Origin: Rhodoferax sp.
Lineage (GTDB): Bacteria; Pseudomonadota; Gammaproteobacteria; Burkholderiales; Burkholderiaceae_C
NCBI RefSeq assembly: GCF_028688795.1
Contig: NZ_JAQTXM010000023.1
Location: forward strand, 1-64,000
Length of the DNA: 64,000 bases
Direction: 5' to 3'
Part shown: piece after piece, positions 53,997 through 63,263 of the stretch
Layout of the letters: each line of letters starts with the position of its first letter
Numbering within the stretch: position 1 is the first letter of the stretch
Made by a program: the position numbers and the translations under genes
The notes under the pieces: generated by a model
What the model was told of the DNA's origin: nothing
Databases searched by the model: none
Seen by the model: the letters and a program-made list of their open reading frames with translations, nothing else

Positions 53997-54986
53997 ATGT
54001 ACCAAACCCTTAAAAGCCTCAGCGCCACCCAGCAAGTGGGCGCCTTGTTTGTGCTGGTGTTCGGCTTGTTGCTGCTGGCCGGGGTGGTGATCTTCATGCT
54101 GTCCATGCGTGAGCACGAGGATGGGCAAATGGCGCAAGCCCACAGCGATGCCATCCGCAACCTGAGCCAGTTGCTTAAAACCAGCTGGCTGTTGATTTTT
54201 GTCTTCTGGGTGGCCTGGCTGGCGGGTGACGTGGCGCGGTTGGTGCTTTTTGGTGTGGGTTCGTTTTTTGCCCTGCGCGAGTTTCTGACCCTGTCACCCA
54301 CGCGCCAGGGCGACCACCGCGGCCTGGTGTTGGCGTTTTTTGGTGTGCTGCCGTTTCAATACTGGCTGGTGGGCACCGAGCACTTTGAGTTGTTCACGGT
54401 GTTCATCCCGGTCTATGTGTTTCTGGCGTTGCCCGTGGCCAGTGCCTTGGCGAATGACCCGCAGCGTTTTCTGGAGCGCAACGCCAAGCTGCAATGGGGC
54501 ATCATGGTGTGCATCTACGGCATGAGCCATGTGCCCGCGCTGTTGTTGCTGGACTTCCCTAACTACGACAAGAAAAACGCGTTTTTGGTGTTTTTTCTGG
54601 TGCTGGTGGTGCAAACCTGCATGGTCACGCAGCACTTGGTGGCGCGCAAAAAACAATGGACGCCAGCCGCACCTCAGATCAGCCAGAGCTTCACTTGGCG
54701 CGCTTGGGCCTGCGGCATGGCGGCGGGCAGCCTGCTGGGCGCGTTGCTGGCAGGCATCACCCCGTTTGTGCCGGGGCAAGCGTTTGCCATGGCCTTTGTG
54801 GCCTGCGCCGCCGGCTCACTCGGGCACCTGGTGATGAAAGCCCTGAAGCGCGACCGCGGCATACCGATCTGGCGCGGCGAGGGCAAAGCGGTGACCGGTG
54901 CTGGCGGCATGCTCGACCGCATCGACTCGCTGTGTTTTGCCGCCCCCGTATTCTTTCACTCAGTTAGGTGGTATTTTGGCCTGTAG
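53997..54986 (+). CDS. CdsA-family phosphatidate cytidylyltransferase-like protein (YnbB-like)
   Basis: A 329-residue polytopic membrane protein with about eight spans. The C-terminal CTP-transferase signature is recognisable (LKRDRGIP to GAGGMLDRIDS) but the usual HGG His is Ala, and the KD pair is changed. It resembles YnbB-type paralogues rather than the essential CdsA. Its last codons and TAG stop (YFGL-stop) come from repeat copy G. Confidence 0.82.
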   Translation: MYQTLKSLSATQQVGALFVLVFGLLLLAGVVIFMLSMREHEDGQMAQAHSDAIRNLSQLLKTSWLLIFVFWVAWLAGDVARLVLFGVGSFFALREFLTLSPTRQGDHRGLVLAFFGVLPFQYWLVGTEHFELFTVFIPVYVFLALPVASALANDPQRFLERNAKLQWGIMVCIYGMSHVPALLLLDFPNYDKKNAFLVFFLVLVVQTCMVTQHLVARKKQWTPAAPQISQSFTWRAWACGMAAGSLLGALLAGITPFVPGQAFAMAFVACAAGSLGHLVMKALKRDRGIPIWRGEGKAVTGAGGMLDRIDSLCFAAPVFFHSVRWYFGL

Positions 54987-55014
54987 CCCCTATCAAACAT
55001 GCGCTAACAGCTAT
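54973..55014 (-). repeat. 42-bp palindromic repeat, copy G (CdsA-like 3' end / ruvC gap)
   Basis: Minus-strand ATAGCTGTTAGCGC, then GGGGCTACAGGCC, at exact spacing. It overlaps the last 14 bases of the CdsA-like gene, including its stop codon. Confidence 0.88.
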
Positions 55015-55046
55015 ATTAAAAATAGCAAAATAAATTTCCATAAAGC

Positions 55047-55607
55047 ATGAGAATCCTCGGTATTGACCCTGGCTTGCGCACCACTGGCTTTGGTCTGGTG
55101 GATGTGGCTGGCTCTGAACTGACGTATGTGGCCAGCGGCACCATCAGCACCACCAAGATTGAAAAAGACCAGTTGCCCGCGCGCCTGAAAGTGCTGTTTG
55201 ATGGCATTCGCGAGGTGATGGCGCGTTATGAGCCCGATTGCGCGTCGGTGGAGATTGTGTTTGTCAACGTCAACCCGCAGTCCACACTGCTGTTGGGACA
55301 GGCACGCGGTGCCGCCATCACGGCGTTGGTGGCCAGTGACCTGCCGGTGGCCGAATACACCGCGCTGCAAATGAAACAGGCGGTGGTCGGTTATGGCCGT
55401 GCCGACAAAACCCAGATTCAGGAAATGGTGCGCCGCCTGCTCGCCCTGCCCGGCTTGCCCGGGCCAGATGCGGCCGATGCGCTGGGGCTGGCCATCACCC
55501 ACGCCCATGCGGCCAATTCAATTGCCCGCTTGAACCAGGCCAAAGGCATTGGCGGGGCACAAAACCAGACGCAAAAAGCCGCTTACAAAGCGGGACGCAG
55601 CCGATAG
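55047..55607 (+). CDS. ruvC: Holliday junction resolvase RuvC
   Basis: A 186-residue dimeric endonuclease. Acidic catalytic residues are in [18 protein letters not shown] and [12 protein letters not shown]. It is the third dispersed ruv gene. It follows repeat copy G and ends 4 bases from a convergent small membrane-protein ORF. Confidence 0.96.
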   Translation: MRILGIDPGLRTTGFGLVDVAGSELTYVASGTISTTKIEKDQLPARLKVLFDGIREVMARYEPDCASVEIVFVNVNPQSTLLLGQARGAAITALVASDLPVAEYTALQMKQAVVGYGRADKTQIQEMVRRLLALPGLPGPDAADALGLAITHAHAANSIARLNQAKGIGGAQNQTQKAAYKAGRSR

Positions 55608-55611
55608 ATGG

Positions 55612-55788
55612 CTAAACCACACGCTCCAAAATCAGGATCGCAAAAAAACCGAAGGCTGACAGCAGCGCCCACTTCAAGACAACCCAGCCGTAACGTTTGA
55701 AGCGCGGGTCGCCGGTGCCAGCGTAAAAGCCAAACGACACCAAAGCCGCCAACAGCATCAACAAAACCAGCCAGCGAAACAGCAGCAT
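55612..55788 (-). CDS. small two-span membrane protein, unknown
   Basis: A 58-residue ORF too short for the track. It begins MLLFRWLVLLMLLAALVSFG, then a short loop GDPRFKRYGW, then a second span VLKWALLSAFGFFAILIL. It starts 11 bases after the lpxC stop, so it is probably cotranscribed with lpxC. Similar small membrane proteins are common downstream of lpxC in relatives, by recall. Confidence 0.7.
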   Translation of the reverse strand: MLLFRWLVLLMLLAALVSFGFYAGTGDPRFKRYGWVVLKWALLSAFGFFAILILERVV

Positions 55789-55799
55789 GGTGCCCTGTC

Positions 55800-56723
55800 C
55801 TACCAGGCTCGCGCCAGTTGTGCAAACCCCTTGGGGGCGAGCTTTTCGTTGTCAAACGTGACCACGTCCCAAGCCTCGGGGTGGTTCAGCAGCTCGCGCA
55901 GCAGCAAGTTGTTGAGCGCATGGCCGGAGCGAAACGCGCTGTAACTGGCCAGCAGTGGTTTACCCACCAGGTACAGGTCGCCCATGGCGTCCAGAATTTT
56001 GTGTTTGACGAACTCGTCGTCATAACGCAGGCCACCCGCGTTAAGCACTTTGTAGTCGTCCATCACGATGGCGTTGTCGAGCCCGCCGCCGAGCGCCAGG
56101 CCATTGGCACGCATCATTTCCACGTCTTTGGTAAAGCCAAAGGTGCGGGCACGTGCAATGTCTTTTGAATACGAATCCACACTCATGTCAAACAGCACGC
56201 GCTGGCCGGTGGCATCCACCGCCGGGTGGCTGAAGTCAATCTCGAAGCTCAGCTGGTAGCCGTGGTAAGGCGCCAGCCGCGCCCATTTCACGTTGTCACC
56301 CTCGCCCTGACGCACTTCCACGGGTTTAAGCAAACGAATGAAGCGGCGCGGTGCCTCCTGAAACACGATGCCAGCGCTTTGCAGCAAGAAGACAAAGGAT
56401 GAGGCTGAGCCGTCCAGAATGGGCACTTCTTCGGCCGTGATGTCGACATACAGGTTGTCCACACCCAGACCGGCGCAGGCCGACATCAGGTGTTCCACCG
56501 TGTGCACCTTGGCGTTGCCGCTGGAAATGGTGGAGGCCATGCGGGTGTCGGTGACGGCCAGAGTGGACACCGGGATGTCCACCGGCTCAGGCAAGTCCAC
56601 GCGGCGAAACACAATGCCGGTGTCGGGCTGCGCCGGGCGCAAGGTGATTTCCACACGCTGGCCGCTGTGAAGGCCCACGCCGACAGCGCGGGTTAAAGTT
56701 TTGAGGGTTCGTTGTTTAAGCAC
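55800..56723 (-). CDS. lpxC: UDP-3-O-acyl-N-acetylglucosamine deacetylase
   Basis: The committed step of lipid A synthesis, zinc-dependent. Zinc and catalytic residues lie in [20 protein letters not shown] and SGHALNN. The 307-residue length fits. It closes the division cluster on the minus strand, as in E. coli, although a 116-residue gene separates it from ftsZ. Confidence 0.97.
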   Translation of the reverse strand: MLKQRTLKTLTRAVGVGLHSGQRVEITLRPAQPDTGIVFRRVDLPEPVDIPVSTLAVTDTRMASTISSGNAKVHTVEHLMSACAGLGVDNLYVDITAEEVPILDGSASSFVFLLQSAGIVFQEAPRRFIRLLKPVEVRQGEGDNVKWARLAPYHGYQLSFEIDFSHPAVDATGQRVLFDMSVDSYSKDIARARTFGFTKDVEMMRANGLALGGGLDNAIVMDDYKVLNAGGLRYDDEFVKHKILDAMGDLYLVGKPLLASYSAFRSGHALNNLLLRELLNHPEAWDVVTFDNEKLAPKGFAQLARAW

Positions 56724-56850
56724 CGCTGGATTTTACTTTTTATAGGTATATCCGTGCGGCTCAAATCTGGCCGCTCCCGCGCTCAACTGAGGGCACAGGT
56801 GGCGATGAAGGCTGACGCGTGTACGAAAGATCGCTCTTTCAACAACGCGT

Positions 56851-57201
56851 TTACTTGTCTGGCAATTCAAAAAACCTGGAGTCAGCCGATATTTCTCTCT
56901 CCTGCCTGTCGCGCAGGCCAGCTGGCATGCTCAGCGTCTGGCGATCCCACTGCTCAAGTTCGAGAACTTCATCGAGGCAGTCTTGAAGTTGGGCATGCGC
57001 CAGCACGCTGTTGCGCGCAATTGCCTCATGAACCCGAAGGTCGTTGTTTGGATTGACCAGGCAGTTCAACTGGTAGCGGCGTAATTCGCGAAATTTCCGA
57101 AGGGTGTCAGCCACCTGCGCGGGGCAGGCACACATGTAAATAAGGCCTTCCTCGATGATCTTTTCGAGCTCGACATCAGTGAAGCGTTCTATGTAATCCA
57201 T
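56851..57201 (-). CDS. hypothetical protein between ftsZ and lpxC
   Basis: A 116-residue cytosolic protein I do not recognise. It has an acidic helical N-terminus (FTDVELEKIIEEGLI), a CACPAQVADTLRKFRELRRYQLN segment, and Cys at two later sites. CxCP may bind a metal. It overlaps no gene; a perfect 10-bp hairpin sits one base before its ATG and no Shine-Dalgarno is apparent. Its product is unknown. Confidence 0.6.
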   Translation of the reverse strand: MDYIERFTDVELEKIIEEGLIYMCACPAQVADTLRKFRELRRYQLNCLVNPNNDLRVHEAIARNSVLAHAQLQDCLDEVLELEQWDRQTLSMPAGLRDRQEREISADSRFFELPDK

Positions 57202-57202
57202 G

Positions 57203-57225
57203 GGTACTTTTGTTTCAAAAGTACC
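57203..57225. promoter_or_regulatory. perfect 10-bp hairpin next to a start codon
   Basis: GGTACTTTTG-TTT-CAAAAGTACC. On the minus strand it ends one base before the ATG of the 116-residue hypothetical gene, where a ribosome binding site would lie. It could limit translation, or be an operator. Confidence 0.6.
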
Positions 57226-57292
57226 ACCATACTGCCGATACAGTTGCCAATCTGTGCTCTATCGAACGCTCGCGATGACTGCACCTGAATCC

Positions 57293-57313
57293 GGGGTGCG
57301 GGGTGCGGGGTGC
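57293..57313. repeat. three tandem GGGGTGC units
   Basis: Three exact 7-bp copies in the gap between ftsZ and the 116-residue gene. No gene is disturbed. Confidence 0.8.
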
Positions 57314-57362
57314 GACTTTGATGCGGCGCAGCTCGTTTGGCACATCCGCTTGGTCCTGATAA

Positions 57363-57389
57363 CCGCCTGCAACGAGCATTTGCAGGCGG
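57363..57389 (-). terminator. hairpin after ftsZ
   Basis: A perfect 9-bp stem (CCGCCTGCA/TGCAGGCGG) starting 11 bases after the ftsZ stop. There is no strong T-run, so it may be a weak terminator or an mRNA 3' stabiliser. Confidence 0.5.
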
Positions 57390-57399
57390 CTGTTACCCA

Positions 57400-58644
57400 T
57401 TAATCCGCTTGTTTGCGCAAAAAAGCGGGAATTTCAAAGTCATCCATGCCACCGCTTGACAGGGCATCGACCTTGGCGGCTGCGGTGGTGCGGTCACGGG
57501 TGCGCCAGACGCTTGGTGTGCTCATGGCGCCGTAGTCGGGCTGGCTGCGACCTATCGACGAGCCGGCCATCATGCCGGTGGTTTGGTTGACGCTTGCCAC
57601 GGTGTCTTGCGAGGGCAGGTTAAATGGCACATCGTGCGTGCCGGTGCGCTGCTGAATGCTCGGCATGACTTGCAGTTTGGGGCGGGCGCGGCTTAAGCCC
57701 GTGGCCACCACGGTGACACGAATCTGGTCGCCCAGGTTGTCGTCGTAGGCGGTGCCGTAAATCACATGGGCATCGGGCGAGGCATAGGCACGGATGGTGT
57801 TCATGGCCAGCTTGGACTCGCTCAACTTCAGGGAACCTTTGGCCGCTGTGATCAGCACCAGCACGCCCTTGGCGCCAGACAGGTCAATGCCTTCGAGCAA
57901 CGGGCAAGCCACGGCCTGCTCGGCAGCGATGCGGGCACGGTCCGGGCCAGCGGACACTGCTGTACCCATCATGGCTTTGCCAGGCTCGCCCATGACGGTG
58001 CGCACGTCTTCAAAGTCGACGTTCACATGGCCGGGCACATTGATGATTTCGGCAATGCCGCCCACAGCGTTTTTCAGCACGTCGTTGGCGTGGGCGAAGG
58101 CTTCGTCTTGAGTGGCGTCGTCGCCCAGCACTTCAAGCAGCTTTTCGTTCAACACCACGATGAGTGAGTCCACATTGGCTTCAAGCTCGGCCAGGCCGCC
58201 GTCGGCGTTGTCCATACGGCGCTTGCCTTCAAATTCAAACGGCTTGGTGACCACACCCACCGTCAGGATGCCCATTTCACGGGCCACACGGGCAATCACT
58301 GGCGCAGCGCCAGTGCCAGTGCCGCCACCCATGCCAGCGGTGATGAAGAGCATGTGCGCGCCATCAATGGCGGCGCGAATGTCGTCAATTGCCAGTTCGG
58401 CGGCTTCGCGGGCTTTGTCAGGCTTGCTGCCTGCGCCCAGGCCGGTGGTGCCAAGCTGGATGATGCGGTGCGCGTCGCTGTTGCTCAGGGCTTGGGCATC
58501 GGTGTTGGCACAAATGAACTCCACGCCTTGAACGGCGCTGGCAATCATGTGACCAACCGCGTTGCCGCCGCCGCCGCCAACGCCGATGACCTTGATTTGT
58601 GTGCCTTGGTTAAAGGCTTCTTCGTCGATGAGTTCAATTGACAT
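57400..58644 (-). CDS. ftsZ: cell division GTPase FtsZ
   Basis: A 414-residue tubulin homologue forming the Z ring. The GTP motif is GGGTGTGAAPV. The C-terminal conserved peptide DDFEIPAFLRKQ, which binds FtsA and ZipA, is intact. The variable linker before it is short to moderate. It follows ftsA with a 141-bp gap. Confidence 0.98.
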   Translation of the reverse strand: MSIELIDEEAFNQGTQIKVIGVGGGGGNAVGHMIASAVQGVEFICANTDAQALSNSDAHRIIQLGTTGLGAGSKPDKAREAAELAIDDIRAAIDGAHMLFITAGMGGGTGTGAAPVIARVAREMGILTVGVVTKPFEFEGKRRMDNADGGLAELEANVDSLIVVLNEKLLEVLGDDATQDEAFAHANDVLKNAVGGIAEIINVPGHVNVDFEDVRTVMGEPGKAMMGTAVSAGPDRARIAAEQAVACPLLEGIDLSGAKGVLVLITAAKGSLKLSESKLAMNTIRAYASPDAHVIYGTAYDDNLGDQIRVTVVATGLSRARPKLQVMPSIQQRTGTHDVPFNLPSQDTVASVNQTTGMMAGSSIGRSQPDYGAMSTPSVWRTRDRTTAAAKVDALSSGGMDDFEIPAFLRKQAD

Positions 58645-58785
58645 GGTGTGCTCCTTGGGGTGTGATACGTGAGAAATAATTTAAAAAAATGGCGGTATTG
58701 GTTTTGTGTGGGTTTGGCGGTGGGTCAACACATCGCCATCGCTCTCCGGGGCCTGCGCGGCCCGTTATAAGTCGTTTGGTCATGG

Positions 58786-60015
58786 TTAAAAATTCCCCAC
58801 AAACCAGTCTTTGATGCCGCTGAACGCAGTTTTCATGGAGCCGTTTTTTTGCGACACCTTGAAACCGCGCAAACGCGCAATGCGGGCTTCTTCCAGCAAA
58901 CCCATCACGGTGGCGGCACGCGGCTGCGCCACCATGTCTGACAACGCACCGGTGTATTTGGGAATGCCACGGCGCACTGGCTTCAAAAAGATGTCTTCGC
59001 CCAGCTCCACCATGCCGGGCATGATGCAGCTGCCACCGGTGAGCACGATGCCGCTGGAGAGCATTTCTTCAAACCCGGACTCACGCATCACCTGATGCAC
59101 CAGGCTGAAAATTTCTTCCACACGCGGCTCAATCACGCCAGCCAGCGCCTGGCGGCTCAGCATGCGCGGGCCGCGGTCACCCAGGCCGGGCACTTCCACC
59201 TGAGCTTCGGGATCGGCCAGCAACTGCTTGGCGTAACCGTTTTCAACCTTGATTTCTTCGGCATCTTTGGTGGGGGTGCGCAAGGCCATGGCGATGTCGC
59301 TGGTGATCAAATCTCCGGCAATCGGGATCACGGCGGTGTGACGAATGGCGCCGTTGGTGAAAATCGCCAGGTCGGTGGTGCCCGCGCCAATATCGACCAG
59401 CGCCACGCCCAACTCACGCTCGTCTTCGGTCAGCACCGACAGGCTGCTGGCCAGCGGGTTCAGCATGAGCTGCTCCACTTCCAAGCCACAACGGCGCACA
59501 CATTTGATGATGTTCTCCGCCGCGCTTTGTGCACCGGTCACGATGTGCACCTTGGCTTCCAGGCGGATGCCGCTCATGCCAATGGGTTCTTTCACATCTT
59601 GCCCGTCGATGATGAATTCTTGCGGTTCCACCAGCAACAGGCGCTGGTCGGTACTGATGTTGATGGCCTTGGCGGTTTCCACCACGCGGGCCACATCGGC
59701 GGCGCTCACCTCGCGGTCTTTGATGGCCACCATGCCGTGCGAGTTGATGCCGCGGATGTGGCTACCAGTGATGCCCGTGTAGACGCGTGTGATCTTGCAA
59801 TCGGCCATCAGCTCGGCTTCTTTCAGCGCTTGCTGGATGCTTTGCACGGTGGCGTCGATGTTGACCACCACACCACGCTTCAAGCCGTTGCTGGGCGCCA
59901 CGCCCAAGCCGGCCAGCTTGAGGTGGCCGTCGGGCATGACCTCAGCTACCACCACCATCACCTTGGCGGTGCCGATGTCCAGCCCTACCACCAGATCTTT
60001 GTATTCTTTAGCCAT
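58786..60015 (-). CDS. ftsA: cell division protein FtsA
   Basis: A 409-residue actin-like protein that tethers FtsZ to the membrane. Nucleotide motifs are VGLDIGTAKV and LVDIGAGTTDLA, and GGSCIMPGM follows. The C-terminal amphipathic helix (FSGIKDWFVGNF) is present. It lies 21 bases after ftsQ. Confidence 0.98.
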   Translation of the reverse strand: MAKEYKDLVVGLDIGTAKVMVVVAEVMPDGHLKLAGLGVAPSNGLKRGVVVNIDATVQSIQQALKEAELMADCKITRVYTGITGSHIRGINSHGMVAIKDREVSAADVARVVETAKAINISTDQRLLLVEPQEFIIDGQDVKEPIGMSGIRLEAKVHIVTGAQSAAENIIKCVRRCGLEVEQLMLNPLASSLSVLTEDERELGVALVDIGAGTTDLAIFTNGAIRHTAVIPIAGDLITSDIAMALRTPTKDAEEIKVENGYAKQLLADPEAQVEVPGLGDRGPRMLSRQALAGVIEPRVEEIFSLVHQVMRESGFEEMLSSGIVLTGGSCIMPGMVELGEDIFLKPVRRGIPKYTGALSDMVAQPRAATVMGLLEEARIARLRGFKVSQKNGSMKTAFSGIKDWFVGNF

Positions 60016-60036
60016 AGCATCACCTGTTAACTTGCA

Positions 60037-60828
60037 TTACTGTTTTTTCTTCACATCATCACCACTGACCGTACTGACCCCGTTGAGGCGCATCGCGTAG
60101 CCGTCGGTATGGCGCAAATCGGCTGAGGCGAGTTGCTCCACGGTGCGGCTGTAGCGCGAGGTGGCCTGCGTCACGGTCTTGACGAAGCGCTCAAGGCGCG
60201 CCACCAATTCATCGGTGCTGCCACTGCCAAGCTCCAGCATGGTGCCAGTGTCAAGCTGGGCCCGCCAGCCGCCGCGCGGCGTCAGGTCAAGCTGGTCCAG
60301 CGTCAAATCCATGGGGGTCAAAAGCGGCTGCAGCGCGCGGTGCATGGCAAGCACTTGCGCGCTTAGGCCCTCGGGACCACTCAAGCGCGGCAGGTCGTCT
60401 TGCTCCAGCTCACCCACGTTGGCCTCAAACACCTCGCCAAAACTGTTGACCAAGCGCGAGTCGCCATCCACGCCCCAATACGCCACGGCCTGGTGCTCTT
60501 GCAACTGCACTTTGAGCCGGTTCGGAAAATCCCGCCGCACGATCGCCTGGCGCACCCAAGGCATGGTCTCAAAGACCTTGCGCGCGGCGTTCACATCCAG
60601 AGTGAAAAAATTGCCGGTCAGGCGCGGCATCACGTTGGCGCGCAGCGTGATGGCGTTGTAGTGCGACACATCACCCACCACACTCACCCCCCGAATGGCA
60701 AACATCGGCAAACGCACCGCCCAGGCCAAGGCAACGCCCAGCAGCATCAACAGCAAGGCCGCGAACAGGCCGGTGGCTACGGCGTTCATCAGCTTGATGT
60801 CAAGGGGCAGGGGCGCTCTGGCGTTCAT
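60037..60828 (-). CDS. ftsQ: cell division protein FtsQ
   Basis: A 263-residue bitopic membrane protein. One membrane anchor ([20 protein letters not shown]) is followed by a POTRA domain ([18 protein letters not shown]) and the FtsQ beta domain. Its start overlaps the ddl stop by four bases. Confidence 0.95.
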   Translation of the reverse strand: MNARAPLPLDIKLMNAVATGLFAALLLMLLGVALAWAVRLPMFAIRGVSVVGDVSHYNAITLRANVMPRLTGNFFTLDVNAARKVFETMPWVRQAIVRRDFPNRLKVQLQEHQAVAYWGVDGDSRLVNSFGEVFEANVGELEQDDLPRLSGPEGLSAQVLAMHRALQPLLTPMDLTLDQLDLTPRGGWRAQLDTGTMLELGSGSTDELVARLERFVKTVTQATSRYSRTVEQLASADLRHTDGYAMRLNGVSTVSGDDVKKKQ

Positions 60829-61775
60829 ACAGCGGCGTAGTCCCGGGTGGCAAGCTTAAGCACCTGCAGGCAAAGCTCTGGGTAGCTGATACCCGCCGCC
60901 CTGGCCGACATGGGCACCAGCGAATGGCTGGTCATGCCGGGGCTGGTGTTGATTTCAAGCAGGTAGGGCTGACGGGTGGTGGCGTCAATCATCACGTCGG
61001 CGCGTGCCCAGCCGCGGCAGCCCAGGCTTTTGAAGGCTTGCAGCACCAGTTGCTGGATGTGGGCTTCTTCGCCTTCGGGCAGACCACAGGGCACCAGGTA
61101 CTCGGTGGTATCGGTGAAGTATTTGTTCTGGTAGTCGTAATTGCCGTCAGGTGCCTTGATGCGAATCACTGGCAAGGCCCGTGCGTCGGCACCACTGCCG
61201 AGCACCGGCACGGTGACTTCGTCGCCCGTAATGAACTGCTCACACAGCACCTCGTCATGTGTGCCGGCAGCCACGGCAAACGCGGCGTCACATTGGTCCA
61301 GCGCGGTGACCTTGGTCAGCCCGATGGTGGAGCCTTCGCGCGCAGGCTTGACGATCATCGGGCTGCCCAACGCGGCAAAAGCCGCGCGTGTGGCGGCTGC
61401 GCTGTCAACCTTTTGCCAGGCCGGTGTGGGTAGGCCATCTGCCAGCCACAAGCGCTTGGTCATGAATTTGTCAATGGCAATGCTGGAGGCCATCACGCCC
61501 GGGCCGGTGTAGGGAATGCCCATCAGTTCCAGCGCACCCTGCACTGTGCCGTCTTCGCCAAAACGACCATGCAGGGCAATGAAACAACGGGTGAAGCCCT
61601 CGCGTTTGAGTTCACCCAAATCACGCTCGGCCGGGTCAAAGGCGTGTGCGTTCACGCCCAAGCTTTGCAGCGCCTGCAGCACACCGTGGCCCGACATCAG
61701 CGACACCTCGCGCTCGGCAGAGGCGCCGCCCATGAGCACCGCCACTTTTTCAGAATTTATATCAAATTGACCCAT
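60825..61775 (-). CDS. ddl: D-alanine--D-alanine ligase
   Basis: A 316-residue ATP-grasp enzyme joining two D-Ala for peptidoglycan. Motifs include [46 protein letters not shown] and [11 protein letters not shown]. It lies between murC and ftsQ, as in other Burkholderiales. Confidence 0.97.
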   Translation of the reverse strand: MGQFDINSEKVAVLMGGASAEREVSLMSGHGVLQALQSLGVNAHAFDPAERDLGELKREGFTRCFIALHGRFGEDGTVQGALELMGIPYTGPGVMASSIAIDKFMTKRLWLADGLPTPAWQKVDSAAATRAAFAALGSPMIVKPAREGSTIGLTKVTALDQCDAAFAVAAGTHDEVLCEQFITGDEVTVPVLGSGADARALPVIRIKAPDGNYDYQNKYFTDTTEYLVPCGLPEGEEAHIQQLVLQAFKSLGCRGWARADVMIDATTRQPYLLEINTSPGMTSHSLVPMSARAAGISYPELCLQVLKLATRDYAAV

Positions 61776-61786
61776 AGCCCTTGTCC

Positions 61787-63223
61787 TTATTGCGTAAGTA
61801 GCTCTGAATTTGGATGCATTTCCAGCATCTCTTCAACCTTGGTGCTGACCGCGCCAATGGAGCCTGCGCCCATGCACAACACCACATCACCGTCGCGGGC
61901 GGTGTCCACAATGGCTTGCGGCAGGTCGGCGATGTTGTCGACAAACACCGGCTCAACGCGCCCGGCCACGCGCAACGCACGCGCCAGGCTTCGACCATCG
62001 GCGGCGACGATCGGGGCTTCGCCAGCGGCATAGACCTCGGTCAGCAACACGGCATCAAACTGGCCGATGACCTTCACAAAATCCTCAAAACAGTCGCGCG
62101 TGCGGCTGTAGCGGTGCGGTTGAAACGCCAGCATCAAGCGCCTGCCTGGGAACGCACCACGTGCAGCGTCCAGCGTGGCCGCCATCTCTACGGGGTGGTG
62201 ACCGTAGTCTTCCACCAAAGTGAAACTACCCCCGCCATTGGCGCTGCTGACCGGTTGCTCGCCATGGCTCTGAAAGCGTCGGCCAACGCCCTTGAAACTG
62301 GCTAAGGCACGCAGCACGGCGGCATCGTCGATGCTCAGTTCGACCGCCAACGCAATGGCAGACAGCGCATTGAGCACGTTGTGGCGGCCTGGCAAATTCA
62401 GCACCACAGCCAGATCAGGCAGCACCACGCCGTTGCGCCGCTGCACCGTGAAGTGCATCTGACCACCGACGGCGTGCACATCCACCGCGCGCACTTCAGC
62501 GCCTTCTTCAAAGCCGTAGCTGGTGACCGGGCAAGTGACCTGCGACACGATCGAGCGCACAGCGGCATCGTCGGTGCACAAAATGGCCACGCCATAAAAC
62601 GGCATGCGGTGCAAAAAGTCGACAAAGGCTTTTTTCAGGTTCTCAAAGCTATGACCATAGGTTTCCATATGGTCAGCGTCGATGTTGGTCACCACCGCCA
62701 TGATCGGCAGCAGGTTCAAAAACGAGGCGTCTGACTCATCGGCTTCCACCACAATGTGCTCGCCCTTGCCCAGCCGCGCATTGGCACCGGCACTGTTCAG
62801 GCGGCCACCAATCACAAAGGTCGGGTCCAGCCCGGCTTCAGCCAGCACGCTGGCCACCAGGCTGGTGGTGGTGGTTTTGCCGTGCGTGCCAGCTATGGCA
62901 ATGCCGGTTTTCAGGCGCATCAGTTCGGCCAGCATGAGGGCGCGCGGCACCACGGGAATGTGGGCGGCGCGGGCAGCGATCACCTCGGGGTTATCAGCTT
63001 GCACGGCAGTGGACGTGACCACGGCGTCTGCGCCAGCGATGTTGCTGGTGGCGTGGCCGATTTGCGTCTGAATGCCCAGGGTTTTGAGGCGCTGCAAGGT
63101 GGCGCTGTCAGACTGGTCCGAGCCAGAGATGACGTAGCCCAGGTTGAACAGCACCTCGGCAATGCCAGACATGCCGACGCCGCCGATGCCGACGAAGTGG
63201 ATGTGTTTGATGGCGTGTTTCAT
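61787..63223 (-). CDS. murC: UDP-N-acetylmuramate--L-alanine ligase
   Basis: A 478-residue Mur ligase. The N-terminal [16 protein letters not shown], the ATP motif [11 protein letters not shown], and the central [13 protein letters not shown] are all intact. It adds the first amino acid of the stem peptide. It sits between murG and ddl. Confidence 0.97.
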   Translation of the reverse strand: MKHAIKHIHFVGIGGVGMSGIAEVLFNLGYVISGSDQSDSATLQRLKTLGIQTQIGHATSNIAGADAVVTSTAVQADNPEVIAARAAHIPVVPRALMLAELMRLKTGIAIAGTHGKTTTTSLVASVLAEAGLDPTFVIGGRLNSAGANARLGKGEHIVVEADESDASFLNLLPIMAVVTNIDADHMETYGHSFENLKKAFVDFLHRMPFYGVAILCTDDAAVRSIVSQVTCPVTSYGFEEGAEVRAVDVHAVGGQMHFTVQRRNGVVLPDLAVVLNLPGRHNVLNALSAIALAVELSIDDAAVLRALASFKGVGRRFQSHGEQPVSSANGGGSFTLVEDYGHHPVEMAATLDAARGAFPGRRLMLAFQPHRYSRTRDCFEDFVKVIGQFDAVLLTEVYAAGEAPIVAADGRSLARALRVAGRVEPVFVDNIADLPQAIVDTARDGDVVLCMGAGSIGAVSTKVEEMLEMHPNSELLTQ

Positions 63224-63263
63224 GGTGCGGGCCTTGCAGTCATTGGGGTCAAATTAAGGGGGG

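Noticed and set aside
57293-57313. Tandem GGGGTGC as a CRISPR or regulatory array
   Set aside because: Only three 7-bp units without spacers; treated as a simple tandem repeat.
59095-60030. 311-residue plus-strand ORF opposite ftsA
   Set aside because: Antisense shadow with repeated HAGH/HHH segments, no ribosome binding site and a very strong gene on the other strand.
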